Assembly (NCBI GenBank): GCA_038868075.1
Contig: JAWBXB010000008.1
Location: 21,573-85,572 of the forward strand
Direction of reading: 5' to 3'
Source of the DNA: Candidatus Bathyarchaeia archaeon
Lineage (GTDB): Archaea > Thermoproteota > Bathyarchaeia > Bathyarchaeales > DTEX01
Length of the DNA stretch: 64,000 nucleotides
This document shows positions 43,670 to 52,321 of the stretch, piece by piece; position 1 is the stretch's first letter, and every line of letters begins with the position of its first letter. Both the position numbers and the translations under genes were made by a program. The notes beneath the pieces are model-generated. The model was not told the DNA's origin. It made no database searches and saw only the letters and a program-made list of their open reading frames with translations.

Positions 43670-45496
43670 ATGAGAATACAGCAACACGAGAGCTATATTG
43701 ATCTCGCAATTAAACATTATTCCTCCCTATTTAAGTTGCCGTCCATCAAATGCATAATTACGCTCTTGTGCATGGAGAGTCTACTTCTCGGACTAATAGT
43801 GAATATCCCATTCACATTATTTTTATGGTGGGTTATTAACAGCCTTTTATTGGGAATCAGCATTTTTGCAGTAACAGTATTCTCAGAATACTTCATAGTT
43901 AAGTTATTGCTCAGAAGAGAGATTATTTTAAATTTTAGGAGAGCACTATTCCTCTCATTCTCCTCCAATATTCTATTAGTGATCTTCACAGCAATATCAC
44001 GCATATTTGTATTTCAAGGTTCAGGTGAAAGCTTAATTATGAAGATTTTCTCTATTGGTTTCTTTGCAGCATTATCACTTCGCTTCCTCGTTATAAAATC
44101 AATATCATTTTCCAATATTATTGTAAGGGTTCTCTCAAGCGCTCTTCAGCCATTAATTATTCTAATTTTGATTTCCCCTGTCAAAATAGAGGAACTAAAC
44201 ATATATTATGTGGTCTATATTATTTCAGCCTTGATAACGTCAATTTCAAGCGTATGGCTCTTTACAAGAATTTTGGACAAAGATGGAATAGAAAAGTTCG
44301 GTATTCCATCACTAAAGATATTTAGAGCATTCTTAGCCGATTGGACTGAGAACTTTGAGCAACCATTTGAGGAAATACTAGATCATCTTGGGGAAGAGCG
44401 AGACATAACAGTTTCATTACTCATATTTAGGGGAAAAAGAGATGGAAAGATAAAAACAATAATTGTTGTCCCAAACCTTCACCCAGGACCATTTAAAAAT
44501 ATTGGAAGTAGTCCGCTTCCGAGCTTAATGATGGATTTTCTGGAAAAAGAATTAAATTGTATTATTTCAGTTCCTCACGGTATTTCTGGGCATGAATTGG
44601 ATATAGTCTCTCAGGTAGAGAATAAGAGGGTTCTTGAGGGTGTGCTTAAAGCTGTAAGCGAGACAAACGTCTTCTCCGATAAAGTAACTAATTTCTTTGT
44701 TATCGAGAAGGATGGAGCAAAAGTCGGCTGTCAAGTTTTTAATGAATGCGTTTTGTTAACATTAACTACTGCTCCGGAAACTATTGAGGATCTACCACTA
44801 GAACTGAACGATTTCATAATACAAAGGGCTAAGGAAGGTGGCTTCTCTTGGGCAATTGCTATAGACGCCCATAATAGCATTAATGGACCATTTGACATGG
44901 AGAGATCTATAAAGACTTTAAAGGATGCTGTAAGTCTAGCCCTAGAAAGAGCAAGAGATCTCAAGGGTTTAGGAGCCAGCGTGAAAGTTGGCGCTGGAAA
45001 AGTTGTTCCTAAAGATTTAGGCATTAGAGATGGGATGGGACCAGGCGGCATAACTGGAATAGTTATTGAAGTGAGTGGTCAAAGGACAGCGTACATCACT
45101 ATTGATGGAAATAACATGATGTCTGGCTTACGTGAGAAAATTCTTTGGAGTTTAGAAGAGCTTGGCATAGATTGCGGTGAAGTCTTTACAACCGATACAC
45201 ATATTGTTAATGCTGTAGTTTTAAATAAGAGGGGCTATCATCCAATAGGCGAAGTCATAAACCATGATAAAATAATCAACTATGTTAAATATGCTGTTTC
45301 TGAGGCTTTAAAAAATATGGATCAAGTTGAGGTAGCATGGCATAAAACCGTTATTCCCAAAGTCAAAGTTATTGGAGAAAGACAAATTAATGAGTTAAGC
45401 CTTTTAACCGACATAGTCTCAAAAAAGGCTAGAGAAAGCTCCATTATTTTTGTGGTTTTAGGACTTCTGCTAGCAATTTCTTTAACATCAATATGA
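43670..45496 (+). CDS. DUF2070 family membrane protein
   Basis: 608 residues. Six or so membrane spans in the first 220 residues, then a large cytoplasmic domain with the conserved NLHPGPFKNIGSSPLPSLM, PHGISGHELDIVSQ, AIDAHNSINGP and GPGGITGIVIE segments that mark the archaeal DUF2070 family; a final hydrophobic segment occurs at the C-terminus. The His/Asp-rich conserved motifs suggest a metal-dependent enzyme, but no function is established that I know of. Monocistronic; alba follows about 85 bases downstream. Confidence 0.85.
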   Translation: MRIQQHESYIDLAIKHYSSLFKLPSIKCIITLLCMESLLLGLIVNIPFTLFLWWVINSLLLGISIFAVTVFSEYFIVKLLLRREIILNFRRALFLSFSSNILLVIFTAISRIFVFQGSGESLIMKIFSIGFFAALSLRFLVIKSISFSNIIVRVLSSALQPLIILILISPVKIEELNIYYVVYIISALITSISSVWLFTRILDKDGIEKFGIPSLKIFRAFLADWTENFEQPFEEILDHLGEERDITVSLLIFRGKRDGKIKTIIVVPNLHPGPFKNIGSSPLPSLMMDFLEKELNCIISVPHGISGHELDIVSQVENKRVLEGVLKAVSETNVFSDKVTNFFVIEKDGAKVGCQVFNECVLLTLTTAPETIEDLPLELNDFIIQRAKEGGFSWAIAIDAHNSINGPFDMERSIKTLKDAVSLALERARDLKGLGASVKVGAGKVVPKDLGIRDGMGPGGITGIVIEVSGQRTAYITIDGNNMMSGLREKILWSLEELGIDCGEVFTTDTHIVNAVVLNKRGYHPIGEVINHDKIINYVKYAVSEALKNMDQVEVAWHKTVIPKVKVIGERQINELSLLTDIVSKKARESSIIFVVLGLLLAISLTSI

Positions 45497-45581
45497 GTGA
45501 AAAAAGGAAAATATTATATCAAAGTTGTTATCAAAAATAAAATGACTTAAAAGAGCGCAAGAGAAGGAGAAGAGATGCGCT

Positions 45582-45860
45582 ATGTCCGAAGAAAGCCAAG
45601 TGATGATCGGAAAGAAACCTATAATGAACTATGTGGTTGCATGCCTAACAGCATTTAACTCAGGCGCTAAAAAAGTAGTTGTAAAGGCTAGAGGAAGAGC
45701 CATAAGTCGAGCTGTAGATGTAGTCGAGCTACTGCGTCGCGCCTTCCTCAAAGACATCGCTATTGAAAAGATTGAAATTGGCACCCAAGAGATGACAAGC
45801 CCGGATCGACCGAAATCAAATGTCTCAACAATAGAGATCTCGCTGGTGAAGAAGGAGTAA
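45582..45860 (+). CDS. alba: Alba DNA/RNA-binding chromatin protein
   Basis: 92-residue Alba: IGKKPIMNYVVACLTAFNSGA at the N-terminus with the Lys-Lys pair that is acetylated in Sol. Alba homologues, followed by VVVKARGRAISRAVDVVELLRR. Packages DNA and binds RNA as a dimer. GGAG precedes the ATG at 45582. A histone-deacetylase-family enzyme is encoded at 32714 in the same window. A T-rich terminator-like run follows the stop. Confidence 0.96.
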   Translation: MSEESQVMIGKKPIMNYVVACLTAFNSGAKKVVVKARGRAISRAVDVVELLRRAFLKDIAIEKIEIGTQEMTSPDRPKSNVSTIEISLVKKE

Positions 45861-45865
45861 AACAG

Positions 45866-45895
45866 AAATTTCTTTTATTTTTTATTTTTCATTTA
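45866..45895 (+). terminator. T-rich intrinsic-type terminator between convergent alba and RPA genes
   Basis: The 36-base gap between the alba stop and the RPA stop is almost entirely T on the plus strand (runs TTTT, TTTTTT, TTTTT), the form of archaeal oligo-T terminators. It would end alba transcription. Confidence 0.5.
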
Positions 45896-45896
45896 T

Positions 45897-46748
45897 TCAT
45901 CTAAGACCAGATGGTTTCTTAAGCGTAATTATCCTCGTTCGACTTCCTGTATGAATCTCTATTTTCCCATCAAAGCGCTCCTTAGTCTTTGCTCCCATCA
46001 CCATAATATACCTCCCTTCGTGTCCCTCTGAAATGCTATCCGCTTTCTCATCCCAGAGTACAAGTGTAACTTTACCAGTTGAATCTGAAAGCTCTATACG
46101 TCTAACTTTACCTTCACTTCCATCCTGACGCCTAAATGTGGTTACTGGATGAATTTGCTCAATAAGTCCAATAACAGTGGCTTCCTTCTCTTTACTTGAT
46201 AAATCACAAATCCTCTTAGTGAAGTTTATTATGGGAGGGAAATCTTTACTCCTTAAATCCTCCGGGTCGATCTCGATTCTACTTCTTAATCCAGTATTTA
46301 ACTCTAATTTTCCACCAGTTTTACGCCTCACAGATGCATGAGATACCCTTATCACCCTATCTATTAGATTCTCAGCATTTAAAAAAGCAGCCTTCTCATC
46401 CCATAAAATGACCCTAATCACTCCAGTTTCATCAGCTATATCCATACTCCTCTTGAAACCCTCACTACCATCATGACGGAAGAACTTTCTTAATGGGGAA
46501 ACATTTATTACCCGTCCACATACAGTAACATCATTTAAACCAGAGACTAGGTCTTTAATATGTAACTCACCCTTAAAGAATTTTTTAATTGTGACCCCTA
46601 AGTCGGCAGCTAATGATAAAGCTGCACTCTCACGTGTCAAAAATCCTCCGCTACTCTCTTCTCTATCCTTGATCATTTTAAGAACTTCTTCCCTAGTTAA
46701 CTCAGGTCTAGCTGAAAGTATTTTGGCAATAATATCCTCGATTGACAT
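45897..46748 (-). CDS. rpa: Replication protein A-like single-stranded DNA-binding protein
   Basis: 283 residues: short helical N-terminus, then two OB folds in tandem (GLNDVTVCGRVINVSPLRKFFR...VIRVILWDEKA and KEATVIGLIEQIHPVTTFRRQDGS...KVTLVLWDEKA), whose repeated ILWDEKA strands make the duplication visible. No zinc finger. Binds ssDNA in replication and repair. Convergent with alba. Confidence 0.88.
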   Translation of the reverse strand: MSIEDIIAKILSARPELTREEVLKMIKDREESSGGFLTRESAALSLAADLGVTIKKFFKGELHIKDLVSGLNDVTVCGRVINVSPLRKFFRHDGSEGFKRSMDIADETGVIRVILWDEKAAFLNAENLIDRVIRVSHASVRRKTGGKLELNTGLRSRIEIDPEDLRSKDFPPIINFTKRICDLSSKEKEATVIGLIEQIHPVTTFRRQDGSEGKVRRIELSDSTGKVTLVLWDEKADSISEGHEGRYIMVMGAKTKERFDGKIEIHTGSRTRIITLKKPSGLR

Positions 46749-46871
46749 GTCTTTTAACCCAAACCCGAAGTTATGTTCATATTCTAGTATAAATTACGTG
46801 CTCTTATAAATCAATTCGCTTTAATAGATATTTTGAAAAACCTATTTAACTAAGCTTATTAACATTTTATA

Positions 46872-47168
46872 TTGGCGGTTGATCCAGCTATGCCTGAGAT
46901 GCCAATAATATTTTTCATTGGCTTAGCTCTAATCATCTTAGGGATTTTGATATCCTTTATATCAGCTATGATGATGTTTCTTTCAAGCATTCGAGAACGT
47001 AGAATTGGAAGGACTAAGGGCGGTGGACTAATTATGCTAGGACCCATACCAATAATCTTTGGGACAGATAAAGAAACTGTAAAGCTTCTAATCGTTTTAT
47101 CAATAATTCTGATAGCCGTAGCATTAGTTTTCATGTTAATATTGGGTTGGCTACAATTTTTGAGATAG
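46872..47168 (+). CDS. TIGR00304/DUF131 family membrane protein
   Basis: 98 residues with two membrane spans flanking a basic loop and the conserved GGGLIMLGPIPIIFGTDKE motif. TTG at 46872; internal ATG codons at 46890 and 46899 are alternatives. Family function unknown. It is followed after 12 bases by a paralogue with an added zinc finger. Confidence 0.75.
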   Translation: MAVDPAMPEMPIIFFIGLALIILGILISFISAMMMFLSSIRERRIGRTKGGGLIMLGPIPIIFGTDKETVKLLIVLSIILIAVALVFMLILGWLQFLR

Positions 47169-47180
47169 GAGGGTTCATGA

Positions 47181-47603
47181 TTGAGCATAAAACTGTGTGA
47201 ATTATGTAATAAAAGGAGCGCGAGATATGTCTGCCAGGAGTGCGGTCGAGTTATATGTGAGCAATGTATAGATTCATATTCATGGCTTTGTCTAGAGTGT
47301 TATGAAAAATTTAAGAGAATCTCTCCTCTAGAGACCGAAGAGCTGAAGTATACTCAAATTCCATTTATGAAAATGTTTCTTCTAGGTTTTATACTAATGT
47401 TTATTGGGGTGATAATTTTAGTTTTAGCCGCCCTGGTCTCCGGACTGAAAGAATCTCTCAGCCTAATCTTTTTAATTGGACCTATACCAATAATTCTCGG
47501 CGCTGGTGAAAACATAATTCTACCCATAGTATTTGCAGCAATTCTAATCACAATATACATCATCGTCATGGTGCTTCTCGCTAAAAGAAAGATAATAACC
47601 TAA
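47181..47603 (+). CDS. B-box-like zinc finger fused to a TIGR00304-like membrane domain
   Basis: 140 residues. The N-terminal 40 residues hold paired cysteines (LCELCNKRSARYVCQECG, VICEQCIDSY, LCLECY) resembling a B-box or RING-like zinc finger. The rest has two membrane spans and the LIGPIPIILGAGEN motif matching the upstream TIGR00304 protein. TTG start with GGAGGG upstream. The pair are adjacent paralogues in one operon. Confidence 0.7.
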   Translation: MSIKLCELCNKRSARYVCQECGRVICEQCIDSYSWLCLECYEKFKRISPLETEELKYTQIPFMKMFLLGFILMFIGVIILVLAALVSGLKESLSLIFLIGPIPIILGAGENIILPIVFAAILITIYIIVMVLLAKRKIIT

Positions 47604-47709
47604 TAGCCTATCCCCAAAATTAAGATTCTAGATTCCATTAAAAATAAGCGATCCTCACAATAAGAATTTATGGCGGGCCCGGGGGGAATTGAACCCCCGA
47701 TTTCAGGCT

Positions 47710-47735
47710 TTCATCAAACCTTTCTTTCCGGCTTT
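47710..47735 (-). other. tRNA intron 2, canonical position 37/38
   Basis: 26 bases after G37. The boundary may shift by one or two bases because As flank both ends. Removal by the archaeal splicing endonuclease is expected; archease at 51762 is an accessory factor for the RtcB ligase that joins the exons. Confidence 0.75.
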
Positions 47736-47743
47736 CCGAAGGC

Positions 47744-47764
47744 TTACACCCATAAATTTATGGA
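47744..47764 (-). other. tRNA intron 1, non-canonical position 29/30
   Basis: 21 bases within the anticodon stem. Contains the self-complementary CCATAAATTTATGG hairpin. Boundaries are fixed by the requirement to rebuild CAG|GC in the anticodon stem. Confidence 0.75.
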
Positions 47765-47844
47765 CTGCGTCCTGTCCAAGCTAGACCACGGGCCCATTAC
47801 TACGATGATTTTGGGGTTAATGTTGCACTAAAATATTATGCTTT

Positions 47845-48549
47845 TTATCTTACTTTAACTATTTTTGGCAAATTACCGATCATACCAATATGTCCCTCCC
47901 GAACTACTATGGCTCCTCTGACGCCCTTTATGCCTCTGGCTTTCTCCAAGCCCTTCAATATTGATTTCTTAATATCTGATCCAGTAACGGCATTACATAC
48001 TGATGTCGCTGCTGCATCAGCTATTGCAGCATTATTCGCGATCACTGTGACCGAATCAGCTTCTCCAAAACTTATTGTTTGACCCGATTTCCCAGAGCTC
48101 GTCCCTATGCCTAGCGGTGAGTCATATTTAGTGATTAGGAAGCCAATTTTCCCAGTTAAATTCGGTTCACTTGTTGAGATTGATGCAATAATGTTGTCGC
48201 TAATTGTATAAACTGAAATTTCGCCGCCATTCTCAACTAAAGCAATATTTGCGCCCATCCTTATTAATACCTCAATCCCAAGATCAGCTATTGCGCCGGC
48301 AACAGCAGCCATTGGTCCTACACCAGCTATTTTAGAAGCCTCAACCATTTTTTGGACAACTAACGGTGCCTTTTGATTCACATTTAATGGTTCTAAGGAG
48401 TATTGAAAGTGCGGGTTCTCCTCTATATATCTTGAAAGATCTTCTATATGTCGCTTTAATTCCTCAATTGCCTTCAAAATAGCCTCTTTTTTATCACTTT
48501 TTATATGAAACTTTGAGTGCCCAATTATTATCCCATACTCGTGGATCAT
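47845..48549 (-). CDS. UPF0280 (COG2122) ApbE-like protein of the homocysteine biosynthesis operon
   Basis: 234 residues with ApbE-superfamily features: GVGPMAAVAGAIADLG near residue 77, LVENGGEISVYT, and the SGKSGQTISFGEADSVTVIANNA segment. COG2122 was linked, with COG1900 and NIL-ferredoxin genes, to homocysteine formation from aspartate semialdehyde in methanogens (work from the Perona laboratory, as I recall it). Here it is the last gene of that operon, 7 bases after the NIL-ferredoxin gene. Likely an assembly or redox role. Confidence 0.85.
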   Translation of the reverse strand: MIHEYGIIIGHSKFHIKSDKKEAILKAIEELKRHIEDLSRYIEENPHFQYSLEPLNVNQKAPLVVQKMVEASKIAGVGPMAAVAGAIADLGIEVLIRMGANIALVENGGEISVYTISDNIIASISTSEPNLTGKIGFLITKYDSPLGIGTSSGKSGQTISFGEADSVTVIANNAAIADAAATSVCNAVTGSDIKKSILKGLEKARGIKGVRGAIVVREGHIGMIGNLPKIVKVR

Positions 48550-48556
48550 TATTTGC

Positions 48557-48946
48557 TCACGGTATAGCTATAGCTTTTACTGGACATGTTATAACGCATA
48601 CTTTACATGCAATACATTTTTCCTCATCAAACTCCAGAGTCCAGTCATCTCTAAATCTTAGGGCTCTAGTTGGGCATGGCGATATACATGCACCACATGC
48701 TATACATCTGTCCCAATCTATCCGTAGAGTTTCAGCAAATTCTTGAACTTCAACCCCAGCTTCCCTAAATAAATTGAGTATCTCCTTTAATTTGTCTCCC
48801 GCCACCGGTATTGAAACTATTAATTCACCCTTTTGAGCATTCACTTTAGCCTCCAATATATTGATTGGCACGCCAGTTTTTAGTACAACGTTGGCTAAAA
48901 TTGGTTTCTCAACAACTCCACGTGAATAGATAAGTTTAACTCTCAT
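48557..48946 (-). CDS. NIL-domain/2[4Fe-4S] ferredoxin protein for homocysteine biosynthesis
   Basis: 129 residues: N-terminal NIL domain (ANVVLKTGVPINILEAKVNA), then two 4Fe-4S motifs CIACGACISPCP and CIACKVCVITCP. Partner of the COG1900 protein in the reductive sulfur transfer to aspartate semialdehyde. Start ATG overlaps the COG1900 stop by one base (48946). Electron or persulfide delivery role is inferred from the methanogen counterparts. Confidence 0.9.
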   Translation of the reverse strand: MRVKLIYSRGVVEKPILANVVLKTGVPINILEAKVNAQKGELIVSIPVAGDKLKEILNLFREAGVEVQEFAETLRIDWDRCIACGACISPCPTRALRFRDDWTLEFDEEKCIACKVCVITCPVKAIAIP

Positions 48947-50472
48947 TATAAACTTCTACCTCCAACAATTTTCTTTGATATATCATCGGTTGTTAAAATA
49001 CCGATTACATGATTTAGTTTATCTACCACAGGAACGCCGGAAATGTTATGTTGAGCCATTCTACGCGCAACAACATCTATAGATTCGTTCTCGAATGCCG
49101 CTATAACTCTCCTAGTCATTATCTCATTAATTCTCCTTTTATCATAAGCTATTGCTTTAGCTAAATCCCACGATGTCACTATACCAACTAGTTTACCCTC
49201 ATCATCGATAATTGGTAGATGATCCACACCCTTATTAATTAATTTGGTAGCCACATCCCTTACGTCGTCATCAGGTTTTGCCGTAATCACGTTACGGCTC
49301 ATTATATCACCAACCCTAAGCTCCCTCCGTCTAACTTCTAATGGCTTAAAGACCCTCACTCTTGGAAGCGGTTCAATCGGTTTAGTCAATAGGAATGTTC
49401 CCTCTAAAATCCACTTCTTAAGGGTTTCAGCTATTTCCCTAGCCATCTTATAGCTTGATAGTGGTGATGATGGGATTTCCCTATCTCCTATATAGACTTT
49501 TCCAGATCTGAGCTCAGCATAAGAAACCCTTTTAACAATAGGTCTTAAATCAGGTCTGGTGGGTGAAGCATAATCACGTATATTGACGAAAATATCCTCA
49601 TCTTTCAGAGCTACCGTTTTAGCAACCATCATATTTATAATAGGTATTGGTATACCTATACCAACATAGAGCGTGGTTCCATAACGATAAAATGATGCTC
49701 CACGGAGATATCTACTGTTCATCTGCTTTAAGTCTCCTTTAACCATAAGTGTACCGAAGCCTGATTCAGGATTATGCTGTGTTCCCTCGCCGATCACATA
49801 ACCTATTCCACCACCAAGAAAAATTCTCGTTCCAAAACCAATAGTTTCATAGTTTGGATCCTTACATAACGGGTTTAATTGCCCAGCACCTGAAAAAGTT
49901 ACATTTCCATAATTAGGTAGAAGCGTACCCATATAGGTGTATAGAATCCTATCAGAACTATTTGTAGCTGCATCATACCTTTGATAACAATTTCTTGGAT
50001 TAACAAGTATTGCCTGATTTAAATCGTCAATCGTTATAACAGTTTCAATATGCCGCCTCGGATAACAGTCCGTCCCGTAAGATTCAGCTCTTAAAACAAC
50101 TTCTTTACCTGAAACTAAATCCTCAATCACGTGTCCTCCACCATACTCAAATCCTTTAGTTTCACTCATAGCTGTTGCTCCCAAATATCCATCCACTGCA
50201 GCAAGCCCCTTATATACTGGGACATCATTTAGCCAGCACTTAGTCATCTTTATGGGTGGATCAGAATGCCCAAAATTTAAGAAGACTCCAGAACTGCACA
50301 TTGCACCAAATGTTCCAGTGGTTACAACATCCACTTCTTTAGCTGCAACCTCAATGCCGCTACTCTCAACAATTTTAATCATCTCTTCAGCCGTTAATAC
50401 GACCGCATCGCCACGTCTTATTTTCTCATTTATCTCCTCTATTGAACGTAACTCCTCAGCTTTTTCTGGCAA
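48946..50472 (-). CDS. Homocysteine biosynthesis protein, COG1900 (DUF39) with paired CBS domains
   Basis: Proposed aspartate-semialdehyde sulfurtransferase of anaerobic archaea, giving homocysteine without O-acylhomoserine. 508 residues: DUF39 domain to about 370 with TTGTFGAMCSSGVFLNFGHS (putative catalytic cysteine), RNCYQRYDAATN and GGGIGYVIGEGTQHNP; then two CBS domains (DIMSRNVITAKPDDD, IMTRRVIAAFENES) ending near 505, where SAM or adenosine compounds may bind. First gene of the three-gene operon. Confidence 0.9.
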   Translation of the reverse strand: MPEKAEELRSIEEINEKIRRGDAVVLTAEEMIKIVESSGIEVAAKEVDVVTTGTFGAMCSSGVFLNFGHSDPPIKMTKCWLNDVPVYKGLAAVDGYLGATAMSETKGFEYGGGHVIEDLVSGKEVVLRAESYGTDCYPRRHIETVITIDDLNQAILVNPRNCYQRYDAATNSSDRILYTYMGTLLPNYGNVTFSGAGQLNPLCKDPNYETIGFGTRIFLGGGIGYVIGEGTQHNPESGFGTLMVKGDLKQMNSRYLRGASFYRYGTTLYVGIGIPIPIINMMVAKTVALKDEDIFVNIRDYASPTRPDLRPIVKRVSYAELRSGKVYIGDREIPSSPLSSYKMAREIAETLKKWILEGTFLLTKPIEPLPRVRVFKPLEVRRRELRVGDIMSRNVITAKPDDDVRDVATKLINKGVDHLPIIDDEGKLVGIVTSWDLAKAIAYDKRRINEIMTRRVIAAFENESIDVVARRMAQHNISGVPVVDKLNHVIGILTTDDISKKIVGGRSL

Positions 50473-50704
50473 GATATTACCTCCAATCTTAAATGATTTG
50501 ATTGCTGAGATAAATAATGATCCTCTATATATTCTTTTGCATATTTTTAGAATACTTTATTCACTATATTATATATTTTTGTAACAAATACTCCTTCATC
50601 ATTTACGGCATGAAAGAGTCACCCACAATATAAAAGCAAAATTATTTTTTGGTAGATGTATTCATTGAGGTAAGTTAAAATAGAGGTCTAATACAAAATA
50701 TTTC

Positions 50705-51310
50705 ATGCTAGACCCAGCGAGCTTAATTCCTAGTTTAATTAAAAGTGTAATATCATTATTTATAATTGTTGATCCCTTCGGGAATATACCGATCTTTATA
50801 GGTTTAACTGAGGGGATAAGTGGGGAGAAGAGGAGAAAAATATTTAATGTTGCCACAGTAACCGGGTTTATCCTTCTTTTATTATTTGCTATGACTGGGA
50901 GGGAAATACTTAGAATATTTGGAATAACAATAGAGAGTTTTATGATAGCTGGCGGGATACTGCTACTAATAATTGCTATTAGAATATTAATAATGGGCGG
51001 CTGGGAGGAAAAGCGCTTAACCCCTGAAAGCGTGGGTGTTGTGCCAATAGCGGTTCCACTACTAGTCGGACCTGGAGCAATAACTACTACTATCTTAAAT
51101 CTTCAGGAGTTCGGAATACTGCTAACGGTAATCTCAGTAATAATTGTGTTTACAATAGTATGGGTAATCCTGAGATATATTGAATTAATCTATAAAATAC
51201 TGGGTAAAAGTGGTGCTATAGTTATCGCAAGAGTTATGGCTCTTTTGATAGCTGCGATAGCAATCCAATATATTATAAATGGACTTCAATCCTGGCCAGA
51301 TAATTTATAA
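50705..51310 (+). CDS. MarC family integral membrane protein
   Basis: 201 residues, six predicted spans. The family signature IVDPFGNIPIFIGLTEG lies near residues 21-37 and the mirrored PLLVGPGAITTTIL near 117-130. MarC/UPF0056 proteins have no firmly established substrate (not an antibiotic pump despite the name). ATG 50705; monocistronic. Confidence 0.9.
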   Translation: MLDPASLIPSLIKSVISLFIIVDPFGNIPIFIGLTEGISGEKRRKIFNVATVTGFILLLLFAMTGREILRIFGITIESFMIAGGILLLIIAIRILIMGGWEEKRLTPESVGVVPIAVPLLVGPGAITTTILNLQEFGILLTVISVIIVFTIVWVILRYIELIYKILGKSGAIVIARVMALLIAAIAIQYIINGLQSWPDNL

Positions 51311-51344
51311 ACTTAAAAATAGATGTTCATGCCTAACAGTTACG

Positions 51345-51692
51345 TCATAATATACTTTCATTTATTTTCTTAAGATCAAGCACTATCTTCCTATATTCCT
51401 TGGGTATATCTCTCATTGTGGGGGCGCTTGCCCTGATAATTAGAGAGCCTGCTGTAACCATGATTAAACCAGCAATATCTGATATGAACGGTTCAGGAAA
51501 AGATATGCAAGCTAAACCAGCAGTTATCATCTTTGAGCCCAAAGAATTTTTATTTTTAGATCCGACAATTAAACGTTTCATAAAACTCATTTCCTTCGTG
51601 AAATTATTTATAACCTTTAATACTTCCCCATAGGTTTGGCTGATTTTTCTAAGATCTTGCGCTACATTCTTAATTTCTTCAGCCCTCATCAT
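51345..51692 (-). CDS. Hypothetical helical protein with two hydrophobic segments
   Basis: 115 residues. Residues 1-48 are a charged helix; about 52-88 are hydrophobic and could form a two-span hairpin (MITAGLACISFPEPFISDIAGLIM broken by prolines); a charged helix ends the protein. I do not recognise a family. Convergent with marC and next to archease. Confidence 0.55.
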   Translation of the reverse strand: MMRAEEIKNVAQDLRKISQTYGEVLKVINNFTKEMSFMKRLIVGSKNKNSLGSKMITAGLACISFPEPFISDIAGLIMVTAGSLIIRASAPTMRDIPKEYRKIVLDLKKINESIL

Positions 51693-51761
51693 GCGATCAT
51701 TAGACTAAGGATAATTCCCTGAAATTTAATGTTTGTTAATACGCTAAAAGAGACAATAATA

Positions 51762-52211
51762 TTATATGTCAAGTATAAATTTGACCATGACACCCTCATT
51801 TTCCTCTCTAATCTCCATACGATGATAGGTCACCGCCTTTATTCCAGTTTTTTGTTTATGTTTCTCCGGATTGAATGGTTCACCATAGATTTTTGCTTTA
51901 AGCCTAAGCTTTCCATTCGCTTCTTTTAATATACCTAAAACCTCAAATTTTGAATATAACATGTTCTCGATCTCGAACCTCACCAAAAGGTCTTCAAGCC
52001 AGTTATAAAGCAGAGAAAATTTATCTTCGCCTTCAATTTCGACTATCTCCTCAATTTTTGGTTCAACATCAGCAGTATCGGTCATAGTTTCAAACATTGC
52101 TAGTGCAGCATTTTCAAAAGCTTCATTTAGATCTGCACCATAAGCGGATATATAAACGTCTGCCATATGCTCTAGAAATTCAAAACCTCTTTTTCCGCGA
52201 TCAACAAACAT
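51762..52211 (-). CDS. Archease
   Basis: 149-residue archease that activates the RtcB RNA ligase in tRNA exon joining and RNA repair. FEFLEHMADVYISAYG at the N-terminus and the KAVTYHRMEI segment near the C-terminus are signature; the metal-binding Asp in HMAD and C-terminal Asp are present (FILDI). RtcB is not in the window, but the two-intron tRNA gene 4 kb away is a natural client pathway. Confidence 0.93.
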   Translation of the reverse strand: MFVDRGKRGFEFLEHMADVYISAYGADLNEAFENAALAMFETMTDTADVEPKIEEIVEIEGEDKFSLLYNWLEDLLVRFEIENMLYSKFEVLGILKEANGKLRLKAKIYGEPFNPEKHKQKTGIKAVTYHRMEIREENEGVMVKFILDI

Positions 52212-52321
52212 GATTAGACTCCTTCCTCTTCTCTCATAAAATAACCATTTAAAAATCTTATACTTATAGCCTTTATGAGCAAAGAAGATAAATGAATAAT
52301 CTCGATTGAAGGTGAGGACTT

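Larger units (their letters stand above)
47671..47795 (-). tRNA. tRNA-Arg (anticodon TCG) with two introns
   Basis: Acceptor stem GGGCCCG pairs with CGGGCCC, discriminator G, CCA encoded (47671-47673). D arm GTCT...GGAC, T arm GGGGG-TTCAATT-CCCCC. The raw anticodon region does not fold. Removing 47744-47764 (between positions 29 and 30) and 47710-47735 (between 37 and 38) yields the arm CAGGC-CTTCGGA-GCCTG with five Watson-Crick pairs, U33 and anticodon TCG. Mature length is 78 including CCA. The acceptor stem also resembles archaeal tRNA-Arg genes. Confidence 0.88.
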
